Assembly (NCBI GenBank): GCA_002455375.1
Contig: DKKR01000066.1
Coordinates: 127 to 13,519 of the forward strand
Reading direction: 5' to 3'
Length of the DNA stretch: 13,393 nt
DNA from: Bacteroidetes bacterium UBA6661
GTDB taxonomy: Bacteria > Bacteroidota > Bacteroidia > AKYH767-A > OLB10
The notes beneath the pieces were generated by a model. The model ran no database searches. It had not been told where the DNA came from and worked only from the letters and a program-made list of their open reading frames with translations. Positions 11,966-13,393 of the stretch are shown piece by piece (position 1 is the stretch's first letter; each line of letters starts with the position of its first letter). The position numbers and the translations under genes are program-made.

Positions 11966-13393
11966 GTGAACCGTTTCGTTACTTATCTATTTCTTTTTTT
12001 ATTGTTAAGTCTGACTGGCAGGAGTCAGGATGCTTCTAAGATTCCTTTATATCTGAATGACTTAAAACAAGCAGCTAATGATTCGGCAAGAGTAGAGGCT
12101 TATCGTGATTTGTGTTTTAATTATAGTACTACCAATACCGACAGTGGTATTTATTTTGGAAAGAAAGGTCTTGCACTGGCACTTTCCATTAAATTCATTA
12201 AGGGAATTGGCGACTGTTATAACAGTCTTGGATGGTGTTATACCAGAAAGGGCGAGTTTGTTGAAGCCAAGAAATGTCTTTTACTTGCCCTAAATTATTT
12301 TAATCAAACCGGTAATCGTTGTCATACAGCAGTGGCCTTGTCCAACTTGGGAGGTATGTATTTTAATCAGAATCAGCTGGCAGATGCTTTAGAATATTAT
12401 TTAAAGTGCATACAGCTTTCTAAGGGATGCCCTGAATCATGGTTGTTGCCCGGAAGTTTGTATTCAATAGGCATTGTTTACAATAGTCAGAAGGAATTTA
12501 AAATAGCTATTCCATATTTTGGTCAGGCTATGGAAATTAATATTCTGAACAATGACAGTAACAAACTTGCTGATTGTATTAACGGATTGGGAAATGCCTA
12601 CCTTGGTTTAAAACAATTAGACAGTGCTGCATTTTATCTTAATCAATCATCAGCAATGTATCATACATTAGGCAATGTTAGCGGAGAAGCTTATGCTTTA
12701 GAGAGTATTGGTTCGCTACATCTTGAACATGGAAGGATCAATGAGGCATTGAAATTTTTTGAGTTGGCAAGAACCAACTTCGAAAAGTCCGGAAGCAAGG
12801 CAGATGTGTGTTATGAACTCATCATGATAGGAAATGTCTATCAGAAGCAAGGAAAAATAAATTCAGCTATTACTTATATGCAAATGGCATTGCAAATTGC
12901 TGAAAGAAACAAATTTTCTTCTTTGCAGAGTCAGGTGCTCAACTCATTAAGTGATTTGTATGCTTCAAAGGGTGATTATAAAAGCGCATTTGATTTTTTT
13001 AAGCGTGAGTCTGCAATTAAAGACAGTACGCGTGAAAGTCAGCAGCAAATCAGGTTAGATGACTTAAAGACTAAATATGAAACCGAGCAGAAGGATAAAA
13101 TGATTGAACTGCTCAACAGAGACAAGTCAATTGAAAAAGCCAATGCCGAATGGCAAAGACTTTTGAAGAATATTTTTATTGCAGGTGCTGTGATGTTATT
13201 TCTTATTCTGTTGGTAATATACAACAGATTCAGACTGAAACGTGAAACAGCTAAGAAGTTAGAGCAAAAAAATAAAATCATTGCATACGAGAAAGAACGT
13301 GCCGAGAGCAGTGAGAGGTTTAAGCAGCAATTTCTTGCTAATATGAGTCACGAAATTCGTACTCCGTTGAATGCAATTATAGGGATGACAGAG
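11966..13393 (+). CDS. TPR-containing sensor histidine kinase (N-terminal part; runs off the window)
   Basis: The first 476 residues are present. The start is GTG at 11966, directly after an in-frame TAG at 11963; the next in-frame ATG is at 12356, inside the repeats. From GTG the frame gives a signal peptide (M-N-R-F-V-T-Y-L-F-L-F-L-L-L-S-L). Residues about 25-350 form tetratricopeptide repeats with A-x-x-Y-x-x-x-A and G-N-x-Y motifs. A coiled coil follows (353-401), then one membrane helix (403-419), a second coiled coil (422-455) and the H-box F-L-A-N-M-S-H-E-I-R-T-P-L-N-A with phospho-acceptor His462. Layout: periplasmic TPR sensor, cytoplasmic kinase. The ATPase and any receiver domain lie beyond the edge. 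Hybrid or two-component partners cannot be judged. Confidence 0.93.
   Translation, partial: MNRFVTYLFLFLLLSLTGRSQDASKIPLYLNDLKQAANDSARVEAYRDLCFNYSTTNTDSGIYFGKKGLALALSIKFIKGIGDCYNSLGWCYTRKGEFVEAKKCLLLALNYFNQTGNRCHTAVALSNLGGMYFNQNQLADALEYYLKCIQLSKGCPESWLLPGSLYSIGIVYNSQKEFKIAIPYFGQAMEINILNNDSNKLADCINGLGNAYLGLKQLDSAAFYLNQSSAMYHTLGNVSGEAYALESIGSLHLEHGRINEALKFFELARTNFEKSGSKADVCYELIMIGNVYQKQGKINSAITYMQMALQIAERNKFSSLQSQVLNSLSDLYASKGDYKSAFDFFKRESAIKDSTRESQQQIRLDDLKTKYETEQKDKMIELLNRDKSIEKANAEWQRLLKNIFIAGAVMLFLILLVIYNRFRLKRETAKKLEQKNKIIAYEKERAESSERFKQQFLANMSHEIRTPLNAIIGMTE

Noticed and set aside
13039..13281. Minus-strand frame opposite the sensor kinase
   Set aside because: It is the antisense shadow of the coiled-coil and membrane-helix coding region.

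Overview
The window looks like chromosome of a member of the Bacteroidota, probably from the Chitinophagia/Sphingobacteriia side. It is AT-rich. Several genes are preceded by the phylum's characteristic -7 promoter box (TAnnTTTG) instead of clear Shine-Dalgarno sites. One secreted protein ends in a type IX secretion (T9SS) sorting domain, and the last gene is a TPR-type sensor histidine kinase of the kind common in this phylum. No transposase, integrase, tRNA, rRNA or CRISPR array was seen.

Layout. 1-3166 is a housekeeping block: a DUF721/DciA-like protein (-), an outer-membrane-type hypothetical (+), ispE (-) and accA (+), with divergent promoters between the pairs. 3341-6639 (-) is a metal/stress block: a DUF488 (YeaO-like) protein and a hemerythrin-like protein with a 4-bp start/stop overlap, then a Fur-family repressor, then a Zn/Cd-type P1B-ATPase with its own promoter. 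A 7-3-7 palindrome overlaps that promoter and may be the Fur-family protein's operator.

6770-9506 (-) is the most interesting part: a three-gene heme-copper unit made of a CuA subunit II, a subunit I and a SCO1/SenC copper chaperone. Subunit I keeps the six heme/CuB histidines, but the tyrosine expected four residues after the first CuB histidine is Asn. The gene set matches, from memory, the norS-norY-senC (sNOR) arrangement described in ammonia oxidisers. It may therefore be an NO reductase or an atypical B-family oxidase. Upstream (9507-9864) lie a well-formed promoter, a Crp/Fnr-geometry palindrome, and a roughly 150-nt structured leader ending in a terminator-like hairpin with seven U, which suggests attenuation, a riboswitch or a small RNA.

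9967-10101 (-) is a possible 44-residue single-pass membrane protein. 10162-11790 (-) is a secreted T9SS protein with seven Trp-centred repeats, likely a seven-bladed beta-propeller, followed by a strong symmetrical terminator. 11966-13393 (+) is the N-terminal 476 residues of the sensor kinase. It starts at GTG and runs off the window at the H-box.

Functionally, the heme-copper unit, hemerythrin and DUF488 genes could form a nitrosative/oxidative-stress or anaerobic-respiration neighbourhood, with metal homeostasis (Fur-family, P1B-ATPase) next to it. This link is inferred from adjacency and family tendencies and is not demonstrated.
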